64,000 nucleotides of DNA from Chryseobacterium cupriresistens (GTDB lineage Bacteria > Bacteroidota > Bacteroidia > Flavobacteriales > Weeksellaceae). Below, piece after piece: positions 8,155 to 16,535 of this stretch. How positions within the stretch are numbered: the stretch's first letter is position 1; every line of letters starts with the position of its first letter. A program made the position numbers and the translations under genes. The stretch spans positions 702,217-766,216 of the forward strand of contig NZ_JBKKJT010000003.1 of the NCBI RefSeq assembly GCF_046614675.1, written 5' to 3'. The notes under the pieces are model-generated. The model did not search any database. It was not told the DNA's origin and saw only the letters and a list, made by a program, of their open reading frames with translations.

Positions 8155-8712
8155 TTAAAAAGGCTGGTTATATTGACCTGTCAGTGCTTTATTTTCAATG
8201 CTTTTTGCAAAGTTTGGTGTTTCCTCATGATTGTGGGCATCAGAAGCAGCCTGTCTTGATGCAGCGGCATCTGCAAGGTTGATCCCGTGTTCTTTCAGAT
8301 ATTCAAACATTTCGGGGGTGGCTGTCGCATGAATTTCATTGGTATAAAGACAGGTGTTTTCATCAATCTTTGTCACTTTCAGTTCCCATAGAACCTGAAC
8401 TTTTGTACGTCCGTTTTTTGTAATTGAATCAGAGATGGAAAGCATGCGGCAGTAATCGGGGCGGTGAACATCTGCAACATAATGCTGTACCATCAGTGCA
8501 TCCCCAATGGTTTCTACATTTAAAGATACCGGCTTACCATCAAAGGTAACTGAAATAGCAGCTCCGATATGCTGGGTAGAGCAGCGCTGATATTCGGCGT
8601 CCGGCAGATTAAGCAGCCAGTCTGCGATATTCACTTTTTCAATGGGTGCATGGATGATGGCACTTACGCTTGAGTGAGATAGTGCGTTTTCGGGAGTTTG
8701 TAAGATTTTCAT
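8155..8712 (-). CDS. Uncharacterised 185-aa protein of the direct-repeat regulon
   Basis: I do not recognise a named family. The protein has no signal peptide and no membrane segment. The pattern of beta-strand-like stretches between residues 17 and 130 (VSAIIHAPIEKVNIADWL near the start, then VQVLWELKVTKIDENTCLYTNEIHATATPEMFEYL) is reminiscent of the SRPBCC/START fold, which binds hydrophobic ligands, but this is a guess. The C-terminus is rich in Ala, His and Asn and probably loose. It is a single-gene unit with its own copy of the shared operator and promoter, so it should be expressed together with the bicupin operon and dps. Confidence 0.75.
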   Translation of the reverse strand: MKILQTPENALSHSSVSAIIHAPIEKVNIADWLLNLPDAEYQRCSTQHIGAAISVTFDGKPVSLNVETIGDALMVQHYVADVHRPDYCRMLSISDSITKNGRTKVQVLWELKVTKIDENTCLYTNEIHATATPEMFEYLKEHGINLADAAASRQAASDAHNHEETPNFAKSIENKALTGQYNQPF

Positions 8713-8745
8713 AGTTGTTGATTTTGATTGTGATGTTATTGATGA

Positions 8746-8756
8746 TGTAAAGCTAC
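8746..8756 (-). promoter_or_regulatory. Promoter box of the orphan regulon gene
   Basis: GTAGCTTTACA on the minus strand, identical over 11 bp to the box in front of the bicupin operon, 34 bp before the start codon at 8712. Confidence 0.7.
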
Positions 8757-8784
8757 AAACCGGTTGTTTTAATTTTTAATGCTG

Positions 8785-8812
8785 TTCGGTCAACAGGCGA
8801 AAACTGTCGTTG
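8785..8812 (-). promoter_or_regulatory. Shared 28-bp direct-repeat operator, copy 2
   Basis: Forward strand begins TTCGGTCAACAGGCG and ends GTCGTTG, with TCGGTC at 8786-8791 and TCGTTG at 8807-8812 (21 bp apart). The distance to the promoter box is exactly 28 bp, as in the other two copies, while the 28-bp spacer sequence itself is not conserved. Confidence 0.7.
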
Positions 8813-8861
8813 AATAAGGCGATGATGTTCAAACGATAACAGGACAAACGTTCCTGAAAAC

Positions 8862-8889
8862 AAAAAAATCACTGTAGGTTACAGTGATT
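8862..8889 (-). terminator. Intrinsic terminator of the kinase-OYE-ABM operon
   Basis: AATCACTGTA (867-876) pairs with TACAGTGATT (880-889) over a 3-nt loop. The minus strand continues with a run of seven T. Confidence 0.85.
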
Positions 8890-8914
8890 GATAAAGGATA
8901 ATTTTTAGATAGAG

Positions 8915-9466
8915 TTATTTATACAGCCATTTTTTGATCAGCCTGGTATAATTGGGCATCACGGCAAATACCATCAGAAAAACGATGATTCCGGAATTGA
9001 TGAATCCGTCGGAATAATGATTGGCCGGAATATGTAAAAACCGTAAAAAAGGAATGATCAAAGCAGGAATAAGTACAGACAGCGGATAAATGGCAGACCA
9101 GGTTGCCAGAAACTGTTTCCAGCGTACCGGAACTTTATTCCCTTCATTTTCTGTCGTAAAAAGAAAATCAAGCCCGGATCTGATCTGATAATGGTCATTT
9201 TTTCTGAACAGCGGATTGGCTTTCTCAATAAGCTTTTTCCGGTTATCCGATTCCATCCAGCTTTTAAGATGGTCAATCGTATCAAAACGGATAATGACGG
9301 TATACACAAAAGTCAGATCGGGAATCGGCCGAATAATCTGCAGATCAATAAAGCCTTCAGAATGTTTGGTGACAGGCACAATTTCGTCCAGCCATTTTTC
9401 ATACTGTGATTGTTTTCCATCCAGAATATGATGGGTAATCACTACGGAGGCACCCTGATTTTCCAT
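8915..9466 (-). CDS. ABM-domain (antibiotic biosynthesis monooxygenase-like) protein with membrane anchor
   Basis: Residues 5-95 form a ferredoxin-like ABM domain (VVITHHILDGKQSQYEKWLDEI, FIDLQIIRP, FVYTVIIRFDTIDHLKSWMES), followed by two hydrophobic segments near residues 130-175. This architecture, an ABM domain with a C-terminal membrane part, is known in many bacteria but its reaction is unproven. The start at 9466 (MENQGASVV) is chosen because an upstream ATG at 9532 overlaps the OYE gene. It is the last gene of a kinase-OYE-ABM operon, 22 bp behind the OYE gene. Confidence 0.82.
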   Translation of the reverse strand: MENQGASVVITHHILDGKQSQYEKWLDEIVPVTKHSEGFIDLQIIRPIPDLTFVYTVIIRFDTIDHLKSWMESDNRKKLIEKANPLFRKNDHYQIRSGLDFLFTTENEGNKVPVRWKQFLATWSAIYPLSVLIPALIIPFLRFLHIPANHYSDGFINSGIIVFLMVFAVMPNYTRLIKKWLYK

Positions 9467-9488
9467 AACTGATTTTTTATTGGTTAAT

Positions 9489-10547
9489 TTAATATGCCCT
9501 TTTATACTGCCACGGAATTTCTGTTTCAACACCTAATGCTCTGGCTGAATGAATGGCAAAATAAGGATCTCTAAGATGTTCCCGAGCGATAATCACCAGA
9601 TCTGCATCTCCATTGGCAATGATATCATTGGCCTGTTCCGCTTCAGTAATCATTCCCACAGCTCCTGTCAGAATCCCGGTCTGTTCTTTAATGGCTTTTG
9701 CAAAAGGAACCTGATATCCCGGAAATACCTTATCCTTGCTTACATTGGTAAATCCGCCGCCGGATGCCGTAATGAAATCTACACCGTTTTCTTTTAGGAT
9801 TTCCGAAAGTCTGATACTGTCTTCCAGAGTCCAGGCTTCCTCAGATTCTATATAGTCAGTGGAAGAAATTCTTACGAAAAGAGGCATTTCAGCAGGAATA
9901 GCTTTTCTGACTTCCTGAACGGTTTCCACAAGGAAACGGATTCTGTTTTCAAAACTTCCGCCATATTCATCCTGTCTTTTGTTGATCACTGCGGAATAAA
10001 ACTGATGGAACAGGTAACCATGCGCTGCATGCAGTTCAATGGTATCAAAGCCTGCTTCAAGAGCACGAAGGGCTGCTTTAACGAATTTCGTCTTTAGCCC
10101 CTGGATCTCATCAATGGTGAGTTCTTCAGCAAAAACTCCGTTGAATTCCTGGGCAGAAGATGATTTTACCTTCCAGCCTCCTTCTTCCGGAGTGAGAGGT
10201 TTCATTCTTTCATTGGGATGTTTCAGGCTGCCTTTTCCTCCTGCATGCCAGAGTTGAACCCCTATTTTTGCATCCTGTTCATGCACAAAATTTACGATGT
10301 TTTTCCAGGCATTTTTCTGTTCATCGTTCCAGATCCCTACATCAGATAATGTTGCCAGACCTTCTTCTGAAACGGCTGTACATTCGGTAAGAATCAATCC
10401 TGCACCGCCAACAGCCCTGCTTCCGAGGTGAACGAGATGCCAGTTGCCGGGAACTCCGTTTTTAGCGCTGTATTGCTGCATAGGAGATAGTGCAATCCTG
10501 TTCTTTAAGGTAAGACTGCGAATGTGTATGGGTGAAAATAAATTCAT
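9489..10547 (-). CDS. Old Yellow Enzyme-family NADH:flavin oxidoreductase (YqjM-like)
   Basis: An FMN TIM barrel. The start NLFSPIHIRSLTLKNRIALSPM, the active-site segment ELHAAHGYLFHQFYS (paired His/His-type substrate binding), the FMN loop RISSTDY and the C-terminal DLVIIAREHLRDPYFA are those of the YqjM/thermophilic-like OYE class. It reduces activated C=C bonds (enones, quinones, nitro compounds) with NAD(P)H. The length of 352 aa is normal for the class. It begins 12 bp after the hybrid kinase stop and is probably translated from the same mRNA. Confidence 0.92.
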   Translation of the reverse strand: MNLFSPIHIRSLTLKNRIALSPMQQYSAKNGVPGNWHLVHLGSRAVGGAGLILTECTAVSEEGLATLSDVGIWNDEQKNAWKNIVNFVHEQDAKIGVQLWHAGGKGSLKHPNERMKPLTPEEGGWKVKSSSAQEFNGVFAEELTIDEIQGLKTKFVKAALRALEAGFDTIELHAAHGYLFHQFYSAVINKRQDEYGGSFENRIRFLVETVQEVRKAIPAEMPLFVRISSTDYIESEEAWTLEDSIRLSEILKENGVDFITASGGGFTNVSKDKVFPGYQVPFAKAIKEQTGILTGAVGMITEAEQANDIIANGDADLVIIAREHLRDPYFAIHSARALGVETEIPWQYKRAY

Positions 10548-10559
10548 TTTTTCTTATTT

Positions 10560-12767
10560 TTAAATTGTTTTTGAAAATGCTTCAGCTTCAGAAACGGCTT
10601 TCAACAAAACGTTCTGTACTTCTGTCAGTATTTTTTGCAGATCAGAGCTTTCTGCTGATGCTGTTTCAAGAATATCAAGTTTTTCCTTTAACAGAGGATG
10701 TAATCCCATGATGGCAATGCTGGATTTCAGATCATGAGCCCACAGTTTCATCCCTGGAAAATCCCGGTTTTCATAAGCTGTTGTCAATTTCTGTAGATGA
10801 TTGGGAATATTCTCAATAAACTGTTGAGTGACCATTTGTTCGAAGCTTTTATCGCCGCCGCTTACCGTCTGCATATAAGTGAGATCAATATACTGATAGT
10901 CAGATGATGGATTTTCGGTTTTCTTTTCGTTTTTATTATTTTCTTTAAACCCGAGTTTCGAAATCAGCATAAACAACTCTTCTTCATTGACAGGCTTAGG
11001 AATATATTCGTTCATCCCACGGCTCAGGCATCTTTCTCTTTCCCCTGCCAGCGCATGGGCGGTCATTGCGATGATCGGAATATCCAGTTTGAGTTCTTCC
11101 CGTATTTTTTGGGTGGCAGCATATCCATCCATCTGCGGCATCTGTATATCCATTAAAACCAGATCACATGCATTGCTTTTGAGATAACTTACTCCTTCAA
11201 GACCATTCGATGCAATATGAAAATCAATATTCCACTGGGAGAGCAGATGTTTCATCAGGCTTTGATTGATCACATTATCATCAACCACCAGTACTTTCAG
11301 GGGCGTATTGGATTTATCTTTAAAATAGTGGGGATCAACAGCTGGAATGACAGTAAGCTGTTCCTCAGCAATTCCGTAAGGAATATAGAAATGAAATGTA
11401 GTTCCTTTGCCCTGTTCACTGCTCACCTCGATGTTTCCGTTCTGAAGTACAATTAAGCTTTTCACGATGGATAAGCCTAATCCTGTTCCGCCGTAATTTC
11501 TTGTTGTTGAGTCTTCTCCCTGGTTGAATCTTTCGAAGATTTCAGTGAGCTTTTCTTTGTCAATTCCAATTCCCGTATCTGAAATTTTAAATCCCAGAAC
11601 AGCTTCCTTCTCTGTTTTCTGTTTACTGTAGATTTCAACAGAAATATTTCCCTGGTGGGTAAATTTTATGGCATTTCCGATGAGGTTCACTAAAATCTGG
11701 GTCAGTCTTGTGGCATCTCCCACCAATGTGTCAGGAATGGAAGGATCAATCGTACTGGAAATGGTAAGTCCTTTTTCTCTGGCCCGTTCTGTAAAAAATG
11801 TTTCTACGGAATTAACCAGACCATTGATGCTGAAAATTCCCGGGGTAATGCGCATCATTCCTGCTTCTATTTTGGATAAATCAAGAATGTCATTAATGAT
11901 GGCCATAAGGTTTTCTCCGGAACGTTGTATGGAAGAAACAAATTCTGCTGAGGTTTCGTCCAGTGGGCGTTTTTGCAGCAAATTGGTGAAACCGAGAATT
12001 CCGCTTAAAGGAGTTCTGATTTCGTGGCTCATATTGGCAAGGAAATTTTCTTTGGTCTGTGCCGCTACCAACGCTTTTTTCTCGGCAATATCAAGTTCGC
12101 TTATGAGTAATCTCTGACGTTTAAACTGACGAAGAATGTGATACCCAACGACAGAACCTCCCAAAATCAGTAAGACCAATATTGAAATGTCATAAAATCT
12201 TGCTTTCTGCCCCATTTCCTCACTTTTCTGGCTGAGTTCAACCATATTCAGTTTTCTGCTTTCATATATTTTAGCCGTGATGCTGGTGATTTCATTAGAA
12301 ATTTTTCTTGCACGCGGATTAGCAATGGAGGTATTATCGTCCATGTTTCCAACAGAAAGATAACGGTGCAGGAGTTTATCTTTGGTTGTTTTCTTTTCCA
12401 TGGCAAGAACACTTAACCTGTGGATCAGCTTTTCTTCTTCGGCGTTTACATTGTCTTTGGAAAGAGAATCCAGGAAATTTTCAATCTGACTGATTTTTTG
12501 ATCAATGCCTTCGAGATGCGTGGTGTCATTTGTTGCAATAGAAGCTCTGATTCTGCTTTCCACCCCCAGAATATCACGGTCAATCTCCCTTAAGTGATTG
12601 CTGGAACGTAATTCGCTCAGCAAGGTATTGTTATTCTGAATCAGTGCCTTGGTATTTCCTGCAGAATTGAGCTGAACAGCTATCAGCAGGAGTGAGCCTG
12701 CAATAAATGTCAGGATAATAAAATAGCTGAATCGCTTGTTATCCATTACTGAAGATATATTTTTCAT
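10560..12767 (-). CDS. Hybrid sensor histidine kinase (TM, HisKA, HATPase, REC, HPt)
   Basis: A 735-aa membrane kinase. Transmembrane helix at about 13-35, an extracytoplasmic helical region to about 190 (CHASE3-like in feel), a second helix at 193-212, HisKA with H248 in NFLANMSHEIRTP, HATPase with the N box NLIGNAIKF and GGTGLGL, a receiver with D540 in LVLMDIQMP, and a C-terminal HPt domain with H678 in AHDLKSS. The HPt shows that it runs a full His-Asp-His relay and needs a separate final receiver. The LytTR regulator gene 107 bp upstream on the same strand is the nearest candidate. OYE and ABM genes follow it in the operon. Confidence 0.93.
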   Translation of the reverse strand: MKNISSVMDNKRFSYFIILTFIAGSLLLIAVQLNSAGNTKALIQNNNTLLSELRSSNHLREIDRDILGVESRIRASIATNDTTHLEGIDQKISQIENFLDSLSKDNVNAEEEKLIHRLSVLAMEKKTTKDKLLHRYLSVGNMDDNTSIANPRARKISNEITSITAKIYESRKLNMVELSQKSEEMGQKARFYDISILVLLILGGSVVGYHILRQFKRQRLLISELDIAEKKALVAAQTKENFLANMSHEIRTPLSGILGFTNLLQKRPLDETSAEFVSSIQRSGENLMAIINDILDLSKIEAGMMRITPGIFSINGLVNSVETFFTERAREKGLTISSTIDPSIPDTLVGDATRLTQILVNLIGNAIKFTHQGNISVEIYSKQKTEKEAVLGFKISDTGIGIDKEKLTEIFERFNQGEDSTTRNYGGTGLGLSIVKSLIVLQNGNIEVSSEQGKGTTFHFYIPYGIAEEQLTVIPAVDPHYFKDKSNTPLKVLVVDDNVINQSLMKHLLSQWNIDFHIASNGLEGVSYLKSNACDLVLMDIQMPQMDGYAATQKIREELKLDIPIIAMTAHALAGERERCLSRGMNEYIPKPVNEEELFMLISKLGFKENNKNEKKTENPSSDYQYIDLTYMQTVSGGDKSFEQMVTQQFIENIPNHLQKLTTAYENRDFPGMKLWAHDLKSSIAIMGLHPLLKEKLDILETASAESSDLQKILTEVQNVLLKAVSEAEAFSKTI

Positions 12768-12874
12768 AATAACGGTCTGATTTAAATAAAATGCAGATAA
12801 AGGTTGATTAAACCCTAAACTGTTCAGGGATTGAGATCAAAAAAGGAAGTCAGATTTCTGATGGCCGGCAAAGG

Positions 12875-13570
12875 CTAAAAGACATTCATTCTCATGTTGA
12901 GTGCTTTCCTGTAGGCATCTGCTACAGGAATGAATTTACCGTTGATCATAATACCGCCGTCCTGAAGAGTGTCAATTTTACCCACAGAAACAATATAGGA
13001 ACGGTGAACTCTTATAAAATGATCTTTAGGAAGACGTTCTTCAGCTGTTTTCATTTTACCGTGAATGGCAAACATCTTTTCTTTGGTATAAAACTTTACA
13101 TAATCACCCATGGCTTCAGCATAGAAAATATCATCCAGTTTTAAGCGCCTTGTAATATTGGAATCTCTCACGAAAAGAAACTCATCCCTTGTGATTTCCA
13201 CATTCTCTTTTCTGCTTTCAAGAATCGTCTGTGCTTTGCTTACTGCCTGCAGAAATCTGACCGGCATAATGGGCTTCAGAAGGTAATCTGCAATATTAAG
13301 CTCAAAGGCTTCCAGTGCATATTCCTTTTTTGAGGTCGTGAAAATGATGATGGTCTCTTTACCGGAAAGCGTTTTCGTGAGTTCAATTCCTGTCATTTCC
13401 GGCATTTCTATATCGAGAAATATCAGATCGACGGAATTGGACTGAAGATAATGATAAGCTTCTATAGCATTGGAAAATTCGCTGACAATGGAAAGATCCG
13501 GAACCTGTTTGGCAAGGTGTGCTAATGTTGTTCTTGCAATATCATTATCATCCACGATTAAGGCTTTCAT
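12875..13570 (-). CDS. LytTR-family response regulator
   Basis: A receiver domain (residues 1-115, phospho-acceptor D53 in LIFLDIEMPEM, later KPI) is followed by a LytTR DNA-binding domain (about 130-231) with the family features FLFVRDSNITRRLKLDDIFYAEAMGDYVKF and HFIRVHRSYIVS. LytTR domains bind pairs of short direct repeats about 21-22 bp apart. Exactly that layout occurs in front of dps (the next gene upstream), the bicupin operon and the orphan gene at 8155. The hybrid kinase gene lies directly downstream, so kinase, regulator and targets sit together. The link is inferred, not shown. Confidence 0.93.
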   Translation of the reverse strand: MKALIVDDNDIARTTLAHLAKQVPDLSIVSEFSNAIEAYHYLQSNSVDLIFLDIEMPEMTGIELTKTLSGKETIIIFTTSKKEYALEAFELNIADYLLKPIMPVRFLQAVSKAQTILESRKENVEITRDEFLFVRDSNITRRLKLDDIFYAEAMGDYVKFYTKEKMFAIHGKMKTAEERLPKDHFIRVHRSYIVSVGKIDTLQDGGIMINGKFIPVADAYRKALNMRMNVF

Positions 13571-13594
13571 AGGTATAGTTGTTTATGGTTTACA

Positions 13595-13602
13595 CAAAGA
13601 TA
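13595..13602 (-). promoter_or_regulatory. Putative -7 box of the LytTR regulator gene
   Basis: TATCTTTG on the minus strand is a full TAnnTTTG match, 25 bp before the start codon at 13570. It lacks the GTAGCTTTACA form of the regulon promoters, so the regulator gene is probably transcribed by the ordinary housekeeping sigma factor. Confidence 0.5.
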
Positions 13603-13624
13603 ATTATAACTTTTTTATTTTGTG

Positions 13625-14098
13625 TTATCTGAAATAGGAACGGATCATCCATGCCATTTCCTCATGGGTTTCCATCAGACCTGTAATAAAATCGCTGGTA
13701 CCGTAATCTTTATACTTTTCTGCAAATGGAGTGATATTTCCGCGGAGAGATTCGATAATGCTTTCATGATCACTTAACAAGTCTTTCATATATCCCAAAC
13801 CGTCATTGGTTCTTTCACTGTATTCCGTTAAATGAGTCAGTTCCAGATAGATTTTCATCGTGGCAGGTGCATAGTGCCCGATTTTACGCATTCTTTCTGC
13901 CACGCTGTCAATCAGTTCATCCAGTTGTTTGTATTGTTCTTCAAAGAAAATGTGATTGGCATGGAAGTTATCTCCGGTTACGTTCCAGTGGGCATTTCTT
14001 GTTTTAATGTAAAGCAGTGTTTCATCTGCCAATAATTTTGCTAATTGTTCTGCAACAGCTTCAGTGTTTTTTTCTGTAATTCCGATTTTTGTTTTCAT
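13625..14098 (-). CDS. dps: Dps-family DNA-protecting ferritin
   Basis: A 157-aa four-helix protein with the ferroxidase ligands of Dps: RNAHWNVTGDNFHANHIFFEEQYKQLDELIDSVAERM supplies His, His, Asp and Glu of the dimer-interface iron site. Dps dodecamers use H2O2 to oxidise and store iron and so protect DNA. There is no long basic N-terminal tail, so DNA binding may be weak. It is preceded by a copy of the shared 28-bp operator, which ties iron/peroxide protection to the same regulon as the peroxiredoxin operon. Confidence 0.95.
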   Translation of the reverse strand: MKTKIGITEKNTEAVAEQLAKLLADETLLYIKTRNAHWNVTGDNFHANHIFFEEQYKQLDELIDSVAERMRKIGHYAPATMKIYLELTHLTEYSERTNDGLGYMKDLLSDHESIIESLRGNITPFAEKYKDYGTSDFITGLMETHEEMAWMIRSYFR

Positions 14099-14138
14099 AA
14101 TAATAAGATTTTAGTTGAGCATTATTGCCTTTTTCTGA

Positions 14139-14149
14139 TGTAAAGGTCA
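14139..14149 (-). promoter_or_regulatory. Promoter box of dps
   Basis: TGACCTTTACA on the minus strand, matching 8 of 11 positions of the GTAGCTTTACA box of the other two regulon promoters, and 40 bp before the dps start. Confidence 0.6.
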
Positions 14150-14177
14150 GTCATAATCCTGGAAAACAATCTGTATT

Positions 14178-14205
14178 TTCGGCGAACGGGCAGAATCAAT
14201 CGGTG
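14178..14205 (-). promoter_or_regulatory. Shared 28-bp direct-repeat operator, copy 3 (dps)
   Basis: Forward strand begins TTCGGCGAACGGGCA and ends TCGGTG. TCGGCG (14179-14184) and TCGGTG (14200-14205) repeat at 21 bp. The 28-bp gap to the dps promoter box equals that of copies 1 and 2. Confidence 0.65.
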
Positions 14206-14259
14206 AAAAGCGGACAATTTCCGCTTTCCATAAGTTTCAGAATAATATAACAGATAATT

Positions 14260-15102
14260 TTATAAGCTGAGATGCTTCTTTAAAAAGGCAAGACTTCCTT
14301 CTGCCAATGTCTGAGCATCATAAGGTGATTTCTGCCATAATGAAACCTTTTCCTGCATTCCCGGAATTGAGGAACTGAAATTTTCAAGAACCAAATTCCC
14401 TTCAAAATTGATCTTTTTCAATGCCGAGAAAAACTCTTCCCAGTTGACAGTTCCTTCTCCCAGCATACCCCGGTGGGATTCTGTAACATGAATATGCTTC
14501 AGCATTTTTCCGGAATTGATGATTGGGTCATAAAAATTATCTTCCTCGATATTCATATGGAAGGTATCAAGGTGAAGGAAGAGATTATTTCGGCCCGTTT
14601 TCTTAATAAGTTCCAGTACATTTTCTGCCGTATTGCAGACATAGGATTCATAGCGGTTAATAGGCTCTATGGCAATATCTATACTTTTGGTTTGGGCGTA
14701 ATCCGCCACATGGCACCACACATCAGCAATGATTTCTTTTTCGTTTTCTGTAAGTGGTTTTCCTGTAAAAACACCGATTCCGCCATGCAGGACACCAGCC
14801 AGAAGATGGGTTTCCAGTTCATATACTTTATCGATGGCTTTTTTGATAAGCTTTTCCGCAGCTTCAGGATAGAATGCAATATGAGCGTCTTTGGGAAGGT
14901 TCAGTGAGCATACTGCTTCCAGATGGTTGTCTTTCAGTTGTTTTTTTACGGTTTTGGCATCAAAATCCATTGATGCAGGTAACAGTATTTCGATCAGATC
15001 AAATCCGGCCTGAGCCGTTTTTTCTATCGCATATTTTCCTGATTCCGCATTCCATAACGGAGTGATCCAGGAGAGTAGGGAAGCCCCTAATTTTATATTC
15101 AT
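14260..15102 (-). CDS. Ketose 3-epimerase-like sugar isomerase (D-tagatose/D-psicose 3-epimerase family)
   Basis: A TIM-barrel protein of the xylose-isomerase-like group. The metal ligands of the DTE family fit EPINRYESY (Glu), LHLDTFHMNIEEDN (Asp and His), HVTESHRGMLGEGTVNW (His and Arg) and NLVLENF (Glu). The length of 280 aa is typical. It is the last gene of the LacI-controlled sugar operon, 18 bp after the porin, and would convert an unusual ketose such as psicose or tagatose into one the kinase can use. The exact sugar cannot be read from sequence. Confidence 0.82.
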   Translation of the reverse strand: MNIKLGASLLSWITPLWNAESGKYAIEKTAQAGFDLIEILLPASMDFDAKTVKKQLKDNHLEAVCSLNLPKDAHIAFYPEAAEKLIKKAIDKVYELETHLLAGVLHGGIGVFTGKPLTENEKEIIADVWCHVADYAQTKSIDIAIEPINRYESYVCNTAENVLELIKKTGRNNLFLHLDTFHMNIEEDNFYDPIINSGKMLKHIHVTESHRGMLGEGTVNWEEFFSALKKINFEGNLVLENFSSSIPGMQEKVSLWQKSPYDAQTLAEGSLAFLKKHLSL

Positions 15103-15120
15103 TATATTTTTTTATTTAAT

Positions 15121-16530
15121 TTAAAAAATCCACCATTCCGTTCTTATTCCGAAATAAGTCCCATATCTTTTGGCTCCTGATTGCTGTAAAAACGGTGAGT
15201 AAAGACTGTTCATAGCCTCATTATTATATCTTGATACTTCTGCAATAAAACGGATATGAGGTCTAGCCCAGACACTTCTTTCAGCGGTAGGTACGATGGT
15301 AGGAGCTAAAACCAGCTTCATCATTGATGCCGCATCCTGGATTCCGTTTTTTCGTGTTGCATAGTGAAATTCAGAGAGAATATGAAACCAGTTGTTGTAG
15401 TAATAAGTGGCCCTGATTCCTGTATTAAACTCTGTTTTTTTGTTGAAAATTTCACGGTTATAATAGTCCATCGCTTTATCAGTACTGGTTGATCCTCCCT
15501 TACTTTTGGTGAAAACAGCATAGGGATTAAGCGACCACCGGTTGGAAATATTCCAGAGGAAATGTTCAACAACCGTAAAAGAGTAAGCTCCTTTATACGT
15601 TTTTGTGACCTCATCAGGAGCTCCGTAGGTTCGCCAGGTTTGTGTATTACCATTATCACCTCCATTGGCAATTCCTGTCCCGTATCTTACAGAAATCTGA
15701 TTGAATGAACCCGGAATTGTTGTTGGAATATCTGAATTTAATTTAGCTCCAAAAACCCAGCCCTGATCCGATGGATATTGCTCTACAGAATTTTCCCCTG
15801 ATTTTTCTACATGATGAAATTCTGCCAGTAATTTCAGCTTTTGCTTTGTATTTTTAAATGGAAGGGTCTGCTCAAGGACAAAAACTTCCCTTTGCCTGTA
15901 GATAAGGTTTTTTGATCCGCTGATCACATTGGTGTAAGAATAAGGAGTGGAGTTGCTGGCTGCAGTATCAATAGCTGCCGGGAAAAACATTGAAAACCTT
16001 GTATTTTTATGTCTCAGACCCCAACCGGTTGCCGAATGGTCATCAAAATAAAAGTAATCTGCAATGTGAATGTCATCATATCTCAGCCATCTTGATCCGG
16101 CCCAGACATCCCAGTCACTTCCCATAATGTTTCTTGCTTCAACAAAGGCTTCCGGCAAGGCAATAATCATCCCCTGATTAGATTTTGAGTCTACATTTCC
16201 CAGAAAAGTCCCTCCTGAATAAAAGCTCAGTCTTGCCTGCATATCGATCTTTGTACTTTTTGTACTGTCACCGTTCACCACCGGGCTAAAATGGAAGGCT
16301 GGTAAGAAATCTACGTAATCTCCCTGATCCATTCTGCCTCCTAAAGATCCCTGGTTGTTCAGATTCAGCTGTCTTCCTGTTTTTCCGTCGGCATTCGGAG
16401 AATAACCGGCTCCGATTCTTCCGGTTGTTCCGAAGGAAAATTTTTTATTGGTTATCGTGATCTGGGCATTAATTTCCCTGCCAGCACATGTAAGTAACAT
16501 GAGCCAGGCTAATAAAAGCTTTGTTTTCAT
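15121..16530 (-). CDS. LamB/maltoporin-like outer-membrane carbohydrate porin
   Basis: A signal peptide (MKTKLLLAWLMLLTCAGREINAQ) leads into a beta-barrel of about 445 residues ending in a terminal aromatic (WWIF), as outer-membrane barrels do. The segments FGTTGRIGAGYSP, DVWAGSRWLRYDDIHIADYFYFDDHSATGWGL and AEFHHVEK correspond to conserved strands of maltoporin-type trimeric sugar channels. It lies 5 bp after the MFS gene and so would bring the sugar across the outer membrane for that symporter. Porins of this kind are unusual next to the more common SusCD systems of Bacteroidota. Confidence 0.8.
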   Translation of the reverse strand: MKTKLLLAWLMLLTCAGREINAQITITNKKFSFGTTGRIGAGYSPNADGKTGRQLNLNNQGSLGGRMDQGDYVDFLPAFHFSPVVNGDSTKSTKIDMQARLSFYSGGTFLGNVDSKSNQGMIIALPEAFVEARNIMGSDWDVWAGSRWLRYDDIHIADYFYFDDHSATGWGLRHKNTRFSMFFPAAIDTAASNSTPYSYTNVISGSKNLIYRQREVFVLEQTLPFKNTKQKLKLLAEFHHVEKSGENSVEQYPSDQGWVFGAKLNSDIPTTIPGSFNQISVRYGTGIANGGDNGNTQTWRTYGAPDEVTKTYKGAYSFTVVEHFLWNISNRWSLNPYAVFTKSKGGSTSTDKAMDYYNREIFNKKTEFNTGIRATYYYNNWFHILSEFHYATRKNGIQDAASMMKLVLAPTIVPTAERSVWARPHIRFIAEVSRYNNEAMNSLYSPFLQQSGAKRYGTYFGIRTEWWIF

Positions 16531-16535
16531 AGGGA

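Noticed and set aside
11668..12117. 149-codon plus-strand ORF opposite the hybrid kinase
   Set aside because: Antisense to HisKA/HATPase coding sequence, Ser/Arg-rich shadow.
14473..14907. 144-codon plus-strand ORF opposite the sugar epimerase
   Set aside because: Antisense to the epimerase metal-site motifs; not protein-like.
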